Assembly: GCA_963776505.1 (NCBI GenBank)
Contig: CAVZNH010000011.1
Coordinates: forward strand, 1-64,000
Source of the DNA: JAMXLO01 sp963776505
Lineage (GTDB): Bacteria > Pseudomonadota > Alphaproteobacteria > Acetobacterales > Acetobacteraceae
DNA length: 64,000 nucleotides
Direction: 5' to 3'
Under the pieces are notes generated by a model. The model made no database searches, had not been told where the DNA came from, and worked only from the letters and a program-made list of their open reading frames with translations. The stretch's first letter is position 1; every line of letters begins with the position of its first letter. Shown here one piece after another: positions 40,751-49,853 of this stretch. The position numbers were made by a program, and so were the translations under genes.

Positions 40751-41578
40751 ATGCTGCAGATCGCCGAGGCGGTCTTTTCCTGTGGACTTTTCCTGATCGC
40801 TGGAATCGCCGGCCTGGTTCTCCACGGCTATCTTCCGGAGCGGCACCGCGATCGCGATACGATGGATTTCGTTCGACTGGCGGTCGGCTCGCTGGTCACC
40901 TTCCTCGCCATCGTGCTCGGCCTGCTGACGGCCTCCTCGAAGTCGCATTTTGACAACGTCTCCAACAGCTACCGCCATATGGCATCGCAGATCGTGCTGC
41001 TCGACGACGGATTGCGGGAAATCGGCCGCGAGGCCGAGCCGATCCGCGCCGAGGTGCGTGCGTATCTGGCTGCCGTGATATTCAGCACATGGCCTGACGA
41101 ACCTGCGCCGTCCGGCGAATTCCTGCGCGGCCTGCCGCCCGGACAGTCAGAAAGCAGCGTGCTTTCAACGTTGCTGCGCCACGTCGATGAACAGATCCAT
41201 GCACTGCAGCCGACGACCCCGGCGCAGGACAGGCTGGTCCCAGCCGTGGGGCAGCAATTCGACGCCTTCACCAACGCGCGTTGGGTCGTGATTGAAACCG
41301 AGCACCCGACCATACCCGACCTCTTCTATGCTCTGATGCTATTCTGGACTGCGTTGATGTTCGTCGGCTTCGGGCTGTGCGCGCCGCGCAATGCGGTGGT
41401 CGCCGTGACGGTGCTGATCTGCGCGGTCTCGCTTGCCTCGGTGATCTACGTGATCCTGGAGCTGGACGATCCTGCCGGCGGGCTGATCGCCATTTCCAGC
41501 ACGCCTCTGCGCGAAGCACTGGTCGATCTCGACCGCAAGCCGCCCGTCGAGTTAGGGTCGCGCGACGTCCAGCAATGA
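40751..41578 (+). CDS. DUF4239-like membrane protein
   Basis: 275 residues, intact, with two N-terminal membrane helices (AVFSCGLFLIAGIAGLVLHG, LAVGSLVTFLAIVLGLLTAS), a long soluble helical middle (FDNVSNSYRHMASQIVLLDD) and two C-terminal helices (FYALMLFWTALMFVGFGLCA, AVVAVTVLICAVSLASVIYV). It ends with the 'DDPAGGLIAISSTPLREAL' motif typical of DUF4239 proteins, which are distantly related to bestrophin-like channels. Role unknown. It lies 10 bases before the dehydrogenase gene, possibly cotranscribed. Confidence 0.82.
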   Translation: MLQIAEAVFSCGLFLIAGIAGLVLHGYLPERHRDRDTMDFVRLAVGSLVTFLAIVLGLLTASSKSHFDNVSNSYRHMASQIVLLDDGLREIGREAEPIRAEVRAYLAAVIFSTWPDEPAPSGEFLRGLPPGQSESSVLSTLLRHVDEQIHALQPTTPAQDRLVPAVGQQFDAFTNARWVVIETEHPTIPDLFYALMLFWTALMFVGFGLCAPRNAVVAVTVLICAVSLASVIYVILELDDPAGGLIAISSTPLREALVDLDRKPPVELGSRDVQQ

Positions 41579-41588
41579 GGTTCGTGCC

Positions 41589-42644
41589 ATGGCGCCCAAT
41601 GCGAAGCGCGTGTTCTATGTGAAGTATCTGTCGGGGCCGGTCTTCGGCCAGATCCTGGCGAAGCGGCCCGATATCCAGCTCGACAAGCTGGAGAACGAGA
41701 CGCCGGACGCAGAGGCCGAGCCGATCCTGTCGCAGGCGCACGCCTATCAGATCGGCGCGTCGCGCCAGGTGATCGGCAAGCATCTTCAGGTGACCGATGC
41801 GCTGCTGGCGAAGACACCGAACCTGGTCGCGGTGTCGTCGAACGGCGCGGGCTACGACACGATCGATGTCGATGCGTGCACGCGGCAGGGCATCATCGTG
41901 GTGAACCAGTCGGGCGGCAACAAGGAGGCGGTGGCCGAGCACGCGCTGGCGATGCTGCTGACGCTGTCGAAGCGGATCATCGAGGTGGATCGTCGCATGC
42001 GCCGCGCGCCCGACATTCCCCGCAACGACTACATCGGCACCGAGCTGCTGGACAAGACGATCGGCATCATCGGCATCGGCAATGTCGGTGGAAGGCTGGC
42101 GGAGCTGTGCAAGGGCCTGTTCCGCATGCGCGTGCTGGCCTACGACCCGTATCTGTCGGCCGCGCAGATCGCCGCCAAGGGGGCGGAGAAGGTCGAGAAG
42201 CTGGACGACATGCTGCGTCAGGCGGACTACGTGTCGGTGAACGCGCCCTATACGCGCGAGACGAAGAACATCATGGGTGCGCGCGAGTTCGGGCTGATGC
42301 AGAAGCACGCGTATTTCGTCACCACGGCGCGCGGCGGCATCCACGACGAGGACGCGCTGGCCGCGGCGCTGGCGGCGAAGCAGATCGCCGGTGCGGGGCT
42401 GGATGTGTGGGAGGACGAACCGCCGCCGCATGACCACAAGCTGATGGCGTTCGACAACGTGCTGGTCAGTCCGCACACCGCGGGCGCCACGGTGGAGTCG
42501 CGCGACAACATGGCGCGGTTCGCGGCCGAGCAGTTGATCGACATACTCGACGGCAAGCGCCCGCCGCGGCTGATCAACCCGGAGGTGTGGCCGGCCTATT
42601 GCGAGCGGTTCGAGCGGATCCTGGGGGTGCGGCCGCAGGGCTGA
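41589..42644 (+). CDS. D-isomer-specific 2-hydroxyacid dehydrogenase
   Basis: 351 residues, intact. NAD-binding Rossmann motif GIIGIGNVGGRLAELC, then VLAYDPYL. Catalytic residues are Arg in TTARGGIHDE, Glu in DVWEDEPPP and His in VSPHTAGATVE. It interconverts a D-2-hydroxyacid and the 2-oxoacid with NAD(P). Phosphoglycerate dehydrogenase is less likely because no ACT or regulatory domain is present. Followed by convergent genes of a catabolic cluster. Confidence 0.93.
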   Translation: MAPNAKRVFYVKYLSGPVFGQILAKRPDIQLDKLENETPDAEAEPILSQAHAYQIGASRQVIGKHLQVTDALLAKTPNLVAVSSNGAGYDTIDVDACTRQGIIVVNQSGGNKEAVAEHALAMLLTLSKRIIEVDRRMRRAPDIPRNDYIGTELLDKTIGIIGIGNVGGRLAELCKGLFRMRVLAYDPYLSAAQIAAKGAEKVEKLDDMLRQADYVSVNAPYTRETKNIMGAREFGLMQKHAYFVTTARGGIHDEDALAAALAAKQIAGAGLDVWEDEPPPHDHKLMAFDNVLVSPHTAGATVESRDNMARFAAEQLIDILDGKRPPRLINPEVWPAYCERFERILGVRPQG

Positions 42645-44242
42645 TGCGCGACCCTCCCTCGCCCCTGCGGGCGAGGGCCGGGTGAGGGGTCGTACGATGT
42701 GCAGGCTTCGCCCCTCTCGCGATCGCTCTCCCGCAGGGGAGGGTGGCGTCGGTTACCCTTGGCGAACCGCCCCGCCGAACCGCCGGCGATCCGCCCGAAC
42801 ACCGAGCCCGACATCAGTCCCGCGCCGCCCAGGTAGTTCTGGTAGAACACGCCGCCCACCAACTCGCCGCCGGCGAACAGGCCCGGGATGACGCGGCCGG
42901 TGGTGTCCTCCACCTCGCCATCCGTGGTGATCTTCAGCCCGCCGAAGCTGAACGTGATGCCGCAGGTCACCGCGTAGCCGTGGAACGGCGGCTCGTCGAT
43001 CGGCAGCGCCCAGTTGGACTTCGGCGGCGTGATCCCCTTGGTGCACTTGCCGTCGAGGATCGCGGGATTGAACTCGCCCGGCTGACACGCCGCATTGAAC
43101 TCCTTCACCGTGCGCACCAAGCCTTCGGGGCTGATCTCCAGCTTCTGCGCCAGCTCCTCGATCGTGTTCGCCTCCGCCTTGGTCACCTGGCGGATGCGGT
43201 ACTCGTCGCGCGTCAGGTGGTTCGTCTTGTTGTCGAAGATCTGCACCGCCATGCGCTGCGGCTGCTTCATCACCTCGCGGCCGTATTTCGCGTAGGTGTG
43301 GTTGCGGAAATCGGCGCCCTCATCGACGAAGCGCTCGCCATTGGCGTTGACGATGATGCCGATCGGGTAGGAGTGCTTCTGGTAGTTGTCGAGCACCACG
43401 CGGTCGCCGAACGGCGGCGCGCTGAGGTCCCACTGCACGGCATGGCAGGTTGACCAGCCGCCGAACGCCGCCGCACCGATCTCCAGCGCCGCCTTGATGC
43501 CGTCGCCGGTGTTGTGCCGCGTGCCGCGCACGCGCGCCATCTCCCAGCCCGGGCCGTAATAGCGCACACGCATCTCCGGATCGGCCTCGAAGCCGCCGCA
43601 CGCCAGCACGACCGAGTTCGCGCTGATGTCCTCATAGCCGTCGGGGCCGAACACGGTGACGCCGGTGACCTCGCCCTTGCGGTTCTGGATCAGCTTGCGC
43701 AGGCCGGTGTTGTAGCGGACCGTGATGCCGTAGCGCTCGGCTGACTTGAACAGGAAATCCACCAGGCCCCAGCCGCCGCCGACCGCCTCGACCGCCATGC
43801 CGCCGAAGAAGTGCTGGATGCCGTTCACCAGATACGACTGGCGCTTGAACATCGGGATCCAGCGCACGCCCTTCTCGCGCATCCACACGACGGTCTCGCG
43901 CGAGCGGTTCACCAGCAGATCGGCGAGTTCCGGCTCCGACAGATCCTCGGTGACCTTCATCAGGTCGTCCATGTAGATCTCCGCCGTGAAGGGCGGGATG
44001 TACATCTGCTTCGCCTCTGCGTCGGACAGATCGATCAGCACGTCCTTGCGCAGATCGTCGACGCCGTTGTGCACGAAGCGGAAGCCGCCGGCGGTGAAGG
44101 TGGAGTTGCCGCCGCGCTCGTCCTCGCTGGCCTTCTCCAGCACCAGCACCTTGGCGCCCTTCTCCTGGGCCGCGAGGGCGGCGCACAGCGCGGCGTTGCC
44201 CGCGCCAACCACGATCACGTCATACCGGCCGGCATCAGCCAT
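42596..44242 (-). CDS. tcuA: FAD-dependent flavoprotein, tricarballylate dehydrogenase-like (TcuA)
   Basis: 548 residues from ATG 44242, which has AGGAGG upstream. Fumarate reductase/succinate dehydrogenase flavoprotein fold: VIVVGAGNAALCAALAAQEK, GGNSTFTAGGFRFVHNG, VVLACGGFEADPEMRVRYYG and the C-terminal GGLKITTDGEV, PGLFAGGELVGGVFYQNYLG. The 'NSTFTAGGFRF' wording is characteristic of TcuA. The last 50 or so residues after RFAKG run through an intergenic repeat and 49 bases into the convergent dehydrogenase gene; they are probably a frameshift artefact, as a TAA lies there one frame away. Substrate unproven. Confidence 0.85.
   Translation of the reverse strand: MADAGRYDVIVVGAGNAALCAALAAQEKGAKVLVLEKASEDERGGNSTFTAGGFRFVHNGVDDLRKDVLIDLSDAEAKQMYIPPFTAEIYMDDLMKVTEDLSEPELADLLVNRSRETVVWMREKGVRWIPMFKRQSYLVNGIQHFFGGMAVEAVGGGWGLVDFLFKSAERYGITVRYNTGLRKLIQNRKGEVTGVTVFGPDGYEDISANSVVLACGGFEADPEMRVRYYGPGWEMARVRGTRHNTGDGIKAALEIGAAAFGGWSTCHAVQWDLSAPPFGDRVVLDNYQKHSYPIGIIVNANGERFVDEGADFRNHTYAKYGREVMKQPQRMAVQIFDNKTNHLTRDEYRIRQVTKAEANTIEELAQKLEISPEGLVRTVKEFNAACQPGEFNPAILDGKCTKGITPPKSNWALPIDEPPFHGYAVTCGITFSFGGLKITTDGEVEDTTGRVIPGLFAGGELVGGVFYQNYLGGAGLMSGSVFGRIAGGSAGRFAKGNRRHPPLRESDRERGEACTSYDPSPGPRPQGRGRVAHQPCGRTPRIRSNRSQ
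42645..42760. repeat. Palindromic intergenic repeat between convergent genes
   Basis: GCCCCTGCGGGCGAGGGCC and CTCTCCCGCAGGGGAGGG-type units face each other over about 100 bases between the dehydrogenase stop and the likely true end of the flavoprotein gene. REP-like; may help terminate both transcripts. Confidence 0.45.
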
Positions 44243-44338
44243 CGGGGCCTCCTGATCCTTCGTCACGTCTCATTACGAACGGTTGCCGCCCGGCGCAAGG
44301 CGTCGCACAGTCCGCCCGCCGGACGGGAGAGACTGCCG

Positions 44339-44869
44339 ATGGACGAGGAAACCCAGGACGCGTGGCACGAGATCGTGCGCGACGTGCTGAAGCGGCATCA
44401 GGTGAAGCTGGTCACCTATGTGCCGGACAACGTGCTGCGCCCGCTGATCGACGCTGTGCATGCCGATCCGTTCTTCACCGCGTTCTCCTGCGCGCGCGAG
44501 GAAGAGGCGGTGGGCATCGTCTCCGGCGCGTGGATGGGCGGGCTGCGCGGCATCGTGCTGATGCAGACCTCGGGCTTCGCGACGCTGCCCAACGCGATCG
44601 CCTCGCTCGCGGTGCCGTTCCAGATTCCGGTGCTGATGATGGTGTCCGAGCGCGGCACGCTGGGCGAATTCAACATCGGCCAGTCGCTGGTGGCGCGCAC
44701 CATGCGCCCGGTGCTGCAGGCGCTGGCGGTCGAGCACCACACGATGACGCGGCTCGATGAGGTGGAGTTCATCGTGGACCGCAGCATCACCCAGGCGGTC
44801 GCCACCCAGGCGCCGTGCGTGTTCATCCTCTCGCCGCTGCTGACCGGCGGCAAGGTCTTCGCGAAGTGA
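44339..44869 (+). CDS. ThDP-dependent decarboxylase, alpha (PYR-domain) subunit
   Basis: 176 residues, intact. This is the N-terminal pyrimidine-binding domain as a separate protein, like sulfopyruvate or phosphonopyruvate decarboxylase alpha subunits. The essential Glu is in SCAREEEAVGIVSGAWMGG. LMQTSGFATLPNAIASL and IPVLMMVSERGTLGEFNIGQ follow as in that family. The beta subunit gene starts 8 bases after its stop. It begins 96 bases upstream of, and divergent to, the TcuA-like gene, with a shared promoter region. Confidence 0.88.
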   Translation: MDEETQDAWHEIVRDVLKRHQVKLVTYVPDNVLRPLIDAVHADPFFTAFSCAREEEAVGIVSGAWMGGLRGIVLMQTSGFATLPNAIASLAVPFQIPVLMMVSERGTLGEFNIGQSLVARTMRPVLQALAVEHHTMTRLDEVEFIVDRSITQAVATQAPCVFILSPLLTGGKVFAK

Positions 44870-44877
44870 GCGGCGCC

Positions 44878-45493
44878 ATGTCATTTGCAGCAAACCATCC
44901 GGCGAACCGCGACCAGGCGAAGGTGATGAACCGCTTCGACATCACCAAACGCATGGTGGCGCGGCTGAAGCACGACGAGGCGGTGATCGGCGGCATCGGC
45001 TACACCAACTTCGATCTGTGGGCCGCGGGGCGGCGGCCGCAGAACTTCTACATGCTGGGCAGCATGGGGCTGGCGGTGCCGATCGCGCTCGGCGTCGCAC
45101 TCGCGCAGCCGCAGCGCAAGGTGATCGCGCTGGAGGGTGACGGGTCGATCCTGATGCAGGTGGGCTCGCTCGCAACCGTTGCGGCGCGCAAGCAGAAGAA
45201 CCTGGCGATCGTGATCATGGACAATGGCACCTATCAGATCACCGGCGGTCAGCTCACCTCGACCGAACTCGGCGCCGACATCGTCGCGATGGCGCGCGGC
45301 GCCGGCATCGCGCAAAGCGCCTGGGCGGCGGACGAAGAGCGCGTTCGAGGAGCTGATCGAGCTGTCGCTGCGTGAGGACGGCCCATGGCTGATCGGCTGC
45401 CGCATCGACAAGGAGAAGCCGGCCGACACCACGGAGCGCGACCCGCCGCGCATCCGCGACCAGTTCATGCGTGGGCTGGGGGTGAAGCGGTAG
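44878..45493 (+). CDS. ThDP-dependent decarboxylase, beta (PP-domain) subunit, frameshifted
   Basis: About 205 residues. Diphosphate-binding half of the enzyme. The ThDP/Mg motif is IALEGDGSILMQVGSLATVA to IVIMDNGTYQ (GDGS to N). MLGSMGLAVPIALGVALAQP precedes it as usual. One extra base near 45340 breaks the frame; restored, it reads SAFEELIELSLREDGPWLIG and ends FMRGLGVKR. With the alpha subunit it should decarboxylate a 2-oxoacid; sulfopyruvate, phosphonopyruvate or another compound cannot be told apart here. Confidence 0.87.
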
Positions 45494-45536
45494 CGTAGCG
45501 GTATGTCGTGCCTGGATGCTGGAGAAGGATCGTCCC

Positions 45537-46436
45537 ATGTCGACGTTCATCATTCACACTCATGGGCGCCTGCAGGAATGGGTGGCCGAGGAAAAGGGAT
45601 ATTTTGCGGCCGAGGGCCTGACAGATTACGCGCTGTCCTCGCATGGGCTGCTTTCCCAGGATCATGTTCATGTTGCGACGCCGCCGGCCGACACGGATAA
45701 ACGCTATGGCGCCTACCAGACCTATGAACAAGGCCGCGATGCATCGATCAGCTGCGCATGTCACTGGACGGTGAACAGGGCGGCCTCGGCGGAACTCGGG
45801 CGCCTCTGGGGCGAATGCTACACAATCACCCCGTGCGCCATCTTTGTTCCTGCTCATTCGGCGATCAAGGCGCCTGAGGATCTTGCTGATGTTCCCGTGC
45901 ATGTCGGTTACCAGTCCGGCAGCCACTACACGACGATACAGGCGCTGGAACCGTTCCTCCCCAGCGATCGGATCAGGCTGAGATTCGGCGGGTCACCGCC
46001 GGATCGTGTTGATCAACTGCTGGACGGCAGTGCGGCGGCGGCCACGGTGTTCGGCGCGCAGTATTACCTGATCGAGCAACTTGGTCTTCGCAAGATCGTC
46101 GACGCCACCTTCATGATTGCGGCGATGGTGCCGAGTGGCGTCGCGCTCGACGATGTCCGCAGATATTTTCGGGCGTTGCGGCGCGCACAGAGCGATATCG
46201 ATATCTCGCATCAGCCCTATACGCGGTATTACACCTCTGAATTGCCGGAACGGCACCGAGCGCTGATCGATGTGCGGCGCTTTGGACCGGGCGAGCGTTT
46301 TGTGTTTGAGCCGTATACCAAGGAGATGTACGAGCGGACGCAGGCCTGGATCGATGAGCGTGGCATTTTCCCAGCGGAGCAAGCGAGTTCGGGTCGGTAT
46401 GCAGAAGCGGTGATCCGTCTGGAGGCGGCGGCGTAG
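45537..46436 (+). CDS. NMT1/SsuA-like substrate-binding fold protein without signal peptide
   Basis: 299 residues, intact, start ATG 45537 with GGAGAAGG upstream. Begins MSTFIIHTHGRLQEWVAEEK and has GYFAAEGLTDYALSSHGLLS, the usual layout of NMT1/SsuA-like binding proteins (VAEEKGYFAAEGL). Lacks any signal peptide or membrane segment, so it is cytoplasmic as annotated. Later parts (VPVHVGYQSGSHYTTIQALE, RLRFGGSPPDRVDQLLDGSA) fit a two-lobed fold. It may be an enzyme or a cytoplasmic sensor derived from binding proteins. Same direction as the decarboxylase genes. Confidence 0.72.
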   Translation: MSTFIIHTHGRLQEWVAEEKGYFAAEGLTDYALSSHGLLSQDHVHVATPPADTDKRYGAYQTYEQGRDASISCACHWTVNRAASAELGRLWGECYTITPCAIFVPAHSAIKAPEDLADVPVHVGYQSGSHYTTIQALEPFLPSDRIRLRFGGSPPDRVDQLLDGSAAAATVFGAQYYLIEQLGLRKIVDATFMIAAMVPSGVALDDVRRYFRALRRAQSDIDISHQPYTRYYTSELPERHRALIDVRRFGPGERFVFEPYTKEMYERTQAWIDERGIFPAEQASSGRYAEAVIRLEAAA

Positions 46437-46441
46437 GCGGG

Positions 46442-46855
46442 TCAGACGTCAACCACCACATACTGCTGCTCCACCGACACCGGAACAGTCTCCGCCACAT
46501 ACGGTCCCTGCACGACACGCTGGCCCTCGGCCACCTCCACCGGATAGCTCCGCACCTGGATGCGTTCCGGCTCACAGTACGACTGCCCGGTGCGGACATC
46601 GAACTCCCAGCCATGCCACGGGCAACGGATGATCTCGCCCTTGCGCGAATACTTGTACTGCCCCGGCTCGTCGGATTGGATCAGCCCGGTCAGGATGCCC
46701 TCGCACATCGGGCCGCCCTGATGCGGGCAGCGGTTGAACAGGCCGAAGAACTCGCCGCCGAGATTGAACACCGCGATCGAACGGCCGCGCACGGTCACCA
46801 GCTTCCGGCTGCCCGGCGGAATCTCGGCAACCGTCGCGACCACGTGCTTGCTCAT
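46442..46855 (-). CDS. Rieske [2Fe-2S] ferredoxin-like protein
   Basis: 137 residues, intact. The cluster ligands are in CPHQGG (Cys, His) and CPWHGWEFD (Cys, His) with the usual spacing. No signal peptide or transmembrane segment is present. It resembles the Rieske ferredoxins that pass electrons to oxygenases, or the N-terminal domain of a ring-hydroxylating enzyme. No oxygenase gene lies next to it. Converges with the NMT1-like gene, 5 bases apart. Confidence 0.92.
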   Translation of the reverse strand: MSKHVVATVAEIPPGSRKLVTVRGRSIAVFNLGGEFFGLFNRCPHQGGPMCEGILTGLIQSDEPGQYKYSRKGEIIRCPWHGWEFDVRTGQSYCEPERIQVRSYPVEVAEGQRVVQGPYVAETVPVSVEQQYVVVDV

Positions 46856-47005
46856 GCAATCTCGTCCCGTCTGCTGGCATCGATCAGCGCCGGACGCTAC
46901 ATCCCGCTGCCGGTTGCGGCAACGGTTGCCCCATGCGGCCTTGACCCCCGCGGATACAGCGCCCTAGCTTGTCCGATGCGTCCGGAAAGCTGGAGTAACA
47001 TCGGT

Positions 47006-48104
47006 ATGCGAGCGGTTCGTTCTGGCCTGGCTGCCTTGGCAGCGGGCCTTATTTTTGTCTGCGCACAGGCCAACGCCGATACGATCAGGTTCGGCGGCAT
47101 CCTGCCACTCACCGGTCCGGGCGCACTGATCGGCACCGCCGAGATGCACGGCGTGCAGTTCGCCGTCGATCAGGCCAACGCCAAGCGGCGGCGTGCACGG
47201 CAACCAGATCGAGGTGCAGTTCGAGGACAACCAGGCGAAGCCCGACCAGTCCGTGCTGAGCTTCAACAAGCTGACCGATCTGCAGCATGTGTCGGTGATC
47301 TTCACCGGCTATTCCGGCCCGACGCTGGCCATGGCGCCGCTGGCGACGCGCAAGAAGGTGCTGCTGGTGAATGCCGGCGCGCAGGCCGACGCGCTGGCGA
47401 AGGCGTCGCCCTACCTGATCAACACGCTGCCGACGATCGGCGACGAGATCGCGGTGCTGTCGAAGTGGCTGGTGGGCGAAGGCAAGAAGCAGGCCGCCAT
47501 CATGTTCGAGAACGACGCGGCCGGCATGTCCGGGCGCGACGACTACCTGCATTCGTTCCCGGAGGCCGGCGGCACGATCCTGGCGCAGGAGGCAACGCAG
47601 TTCGGCCAGACCGATTTCCGTCCCGCGCTGCTGAAGCTCGCCGACGCGAAGCCCGACGTGATGCTGGTGGCGATCACCGCCGGACTGCTGCAGATGGCGC
47701 AGGAGTACCATCAGCTCGGCCTGAAGTTCACCGTCGCCGGCACAACCTTCTTTGCCGATCCCTCCACCATCGCTGATCCGTCCTCGGCCGGCTTCGTGCA
47801 CACCCAGTTGCGCATCGATGCGCCGCCCGACCTCGCCGCGCAGTTCAAGGCGAAATACGGCGCCGACATGGAGTTCTTCGCCAAGCAGTACTACAACGCG
47901 GCGCAGATCGTGCTGACGACGCTCGACAAGGTGCTGGCGGAGAACAAGCCGGTCACCGGCGAGACCATGCACGACACGCTGCTCCAGATCCGCAAGTTCC
48001 AGGGCCTGATCCCGCTGGAGTTCAAGACCAATACCGCCAGCGTGCCGATCGACATCAACATCATGCGCGACGGCAAGGATGAGACGCTGAAGCAGATGCA
48101 ATAG
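47006..48104 (+). CDS. livK: Branched-chain amino acid type ABC transporter binding protein (system 1), frameshifted
   Basis: Periplasmic binding protein of about 365 residues. I start at ATG 47006, which gives a good signal peptide (MRAVRSGLAALAAGLIFVCA); ATG 46976 is in frame upstream. Family 6 features are IRFGGILPLTGPGALIGTAE, VQFAVDQANA, then after a shift near 47190 HGNQIEVQFEDNQAKPDQSV, VIFTGYSGPTLAMAPLATRK and the rest to KDETLKQMQ. First gene of the first Liv cassette. The substrate may be any of a wide range (amino acids, amides, aromatic acids). Confidence 0.9.
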
Positions 48105-48118
48105 CGTCGCCCGACACG

Positions 48119-48981
48119 ATGCTCGCTCTGCAACTGCTGGCCACCGGCCTGGTGACCGGCTGCGCACTGGGCGTGGTGGCGATCAGCTTCTCGCTGGTCT
48201 ACGCCACCACGAAGATCTTCCACGTCGCGCATGCCGGCATCTACACGCTGGGCGGCTACCTGGCGTGGTCGCTCGTGGTGCACGGCGCGCCGCTGCTGCT
48301 CGCGCTGCTGGTGCCGATCGCCGCCTGCGCCGCACTTGGCGCGCTGATCCAGAGCCAGCTCTACGCGCGGCTGGAGCGACGCCGCGCGACGCATCTGGTG
48401 GTGCTGATCGCCTCGCTCGGCGCGCTCGCCGTGATCCAGAACATCATCGCCGCAGTCTATACGCCGAACATCCTGCAATTCCCGCTGCCATGGAGCAGCG
48501 AGGTCGTGGTGCTCGGACCGATGCGGCTGACCTACACGCAGCTGCTGACCATCGTGGTCAGCCTCGCCGCCTATGCCGGCGACGATGCTGTTCGCCCATC
48601 GCACCATCCTGGGCAAGCGCATCCGCGCCGTCGCGTCGAATCCCGATGCTGGCCGACATCACGCGCCTGCAGCCGCAGACCGTCTATATCTACGTGATCG
48701 CCATCGCCTCGGCGCTGGTCTGCCTGCCGGGCATCCTGGTGCCGCTCGATCTCGGCCTGCAGCCCTATAACGGCGTCACCCCGCTGCTGACCGCCACCAT
48801 CGCCATGATCGCCGGCGGCGTCGGCAGCATCACCGGCGCCTTCGTGCTGTCGGTGGCGATCGCGGTGCTGCAGAACCTGTCGCTGCTGGTGATGCCGGGC
48901 GAATGGAGCATCGGCGTGACGTTCTTCATCTTCGTGATCTTCATGCTGTTCCGTCCCACCGGTCTGTTCGCGGCGCCGCTG
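48119..48981 (+). CDS. livH: Branched-chain amino acid type ABC permease LivH (system 1), frameshifted
   Basis: Starts MLALQLLATGLVTGCALGVV, the standard LivH opening, and has VVAISFSLVYATTKIFHVAHAG. Two shifts near 48585 and 48645 (apparent extra bases) separate TILGKRIRAVASNPD and MLADITRLQPQTVYIYVIAI, which belong together. Further helices follow to LFRPTGLFAAPL. No stop precedes the livM start; a one-base change would give a TGATG junction, the usual arrangement. It forms one half of the membrane channel. Confidence 0.86.
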
Positions 48982-49853
48982 ATGGATTTCCTCTACAGCT
49001 ACATCGTGCTCGCCGAGATCTACGTGCTGCTCGGCTTGTCCACCAATCTGCTGGTGGGCATCGTCGGCATCTTCTCGGTGTCGCAGGCCGCGGTGTTCGG
49101 CGTCGGCGCCTACGTCGTCGCGCATTTCCTGATGGCGAGCGATGCGCTGCCGTTCATCCCGTCGCTGGCGATCGCCGCAGCCTGCTGCGTGGCGCTGAAC
49201 ATCCTGGTCACGCTGCCGTCGCTGCGCGTCTCCGGCGACTACTTCGTGGTGACCTCGTTCGGCATCCAGTTGCTGGCGACAGCGGTGTTCACCAACTGGA
49301 CCGCGGGCACCGGCGGCGCGAACGGCCTGCCGGGCATCCCGCCTCCCGACATGTTCGGCCTGCAGATCGAGACCGACCGCAGCAATACGTGCTGCTGTGC
49401 ACCGTCGGCTGCGCGTCTGGGCTGCCTGTGCTTCTACCTGATCATGCGTGCGCCATTCGGCCGCCTGCTGCGCGCGATCCGCGAGGACGAGACCGCGGTG
49501 GCCGCCGCCGGCAAGAACGTGCTGCGCGCCAAGGTGTCGGCCGCCGCATTGGCCGGCGCATTCGCCGGCACCGCGGGCGGACTGTACGCCACGTTCCTCA
49601 GCTTCATCGATCCGTCGTCGTTCGACCTGGACGCGATCGATCCTGCTGCTGACCATGGTGGTGGTCGGCGGCGCGCGCACCTGGCGGGATCGATCATCGG
49701 ACCGTTCCTGCTGCTCGCGCTGCCGCAGGTGCTGACGCTTGGTGGAGATTCCCACCACGATCGCCGCCGCGGCGCGACAATTGATCTACGGGGTGCTGCT
49801 GATCGCTGTTCATGCTGTTCCGCCCGCAGGGCCTGGCAGGGGAGCGGCTGTGA
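48982..49853 (+). CDS. livM: Branched-chain amino acid type ABC permease LivM (system 1), frameshifted
   Basis: Starts MDFLYSYIVLAEIYVLLGLS and has the LivM pattern GIVGIFSVSQAAVFGVGAYV, LPSLRVSGDYFVVTSFGIQL, GANGLPGIPPPDMFG and GRLLRAIREDETAVAAAGKN (the ATPase-docking loop). Shifts occur near 49390, 49640 and 49806. The end LFRPQGLAGERL stops at TGA 49851-49853, overlapping the GTG of livG. In the raw frame livH and livM run together; a fusion is possible, but a lost stop is more likely. Confidence 0.87.

Noticed and set aside
44339..45493. Firm naming as sulfopyruvate decarboxylase (comD/comE)
   Set aside because: The two-subunit layout fits, but phosphonopyruvate and other oxoacid decarboxylases share it and no sulfonate genes are adjacent.
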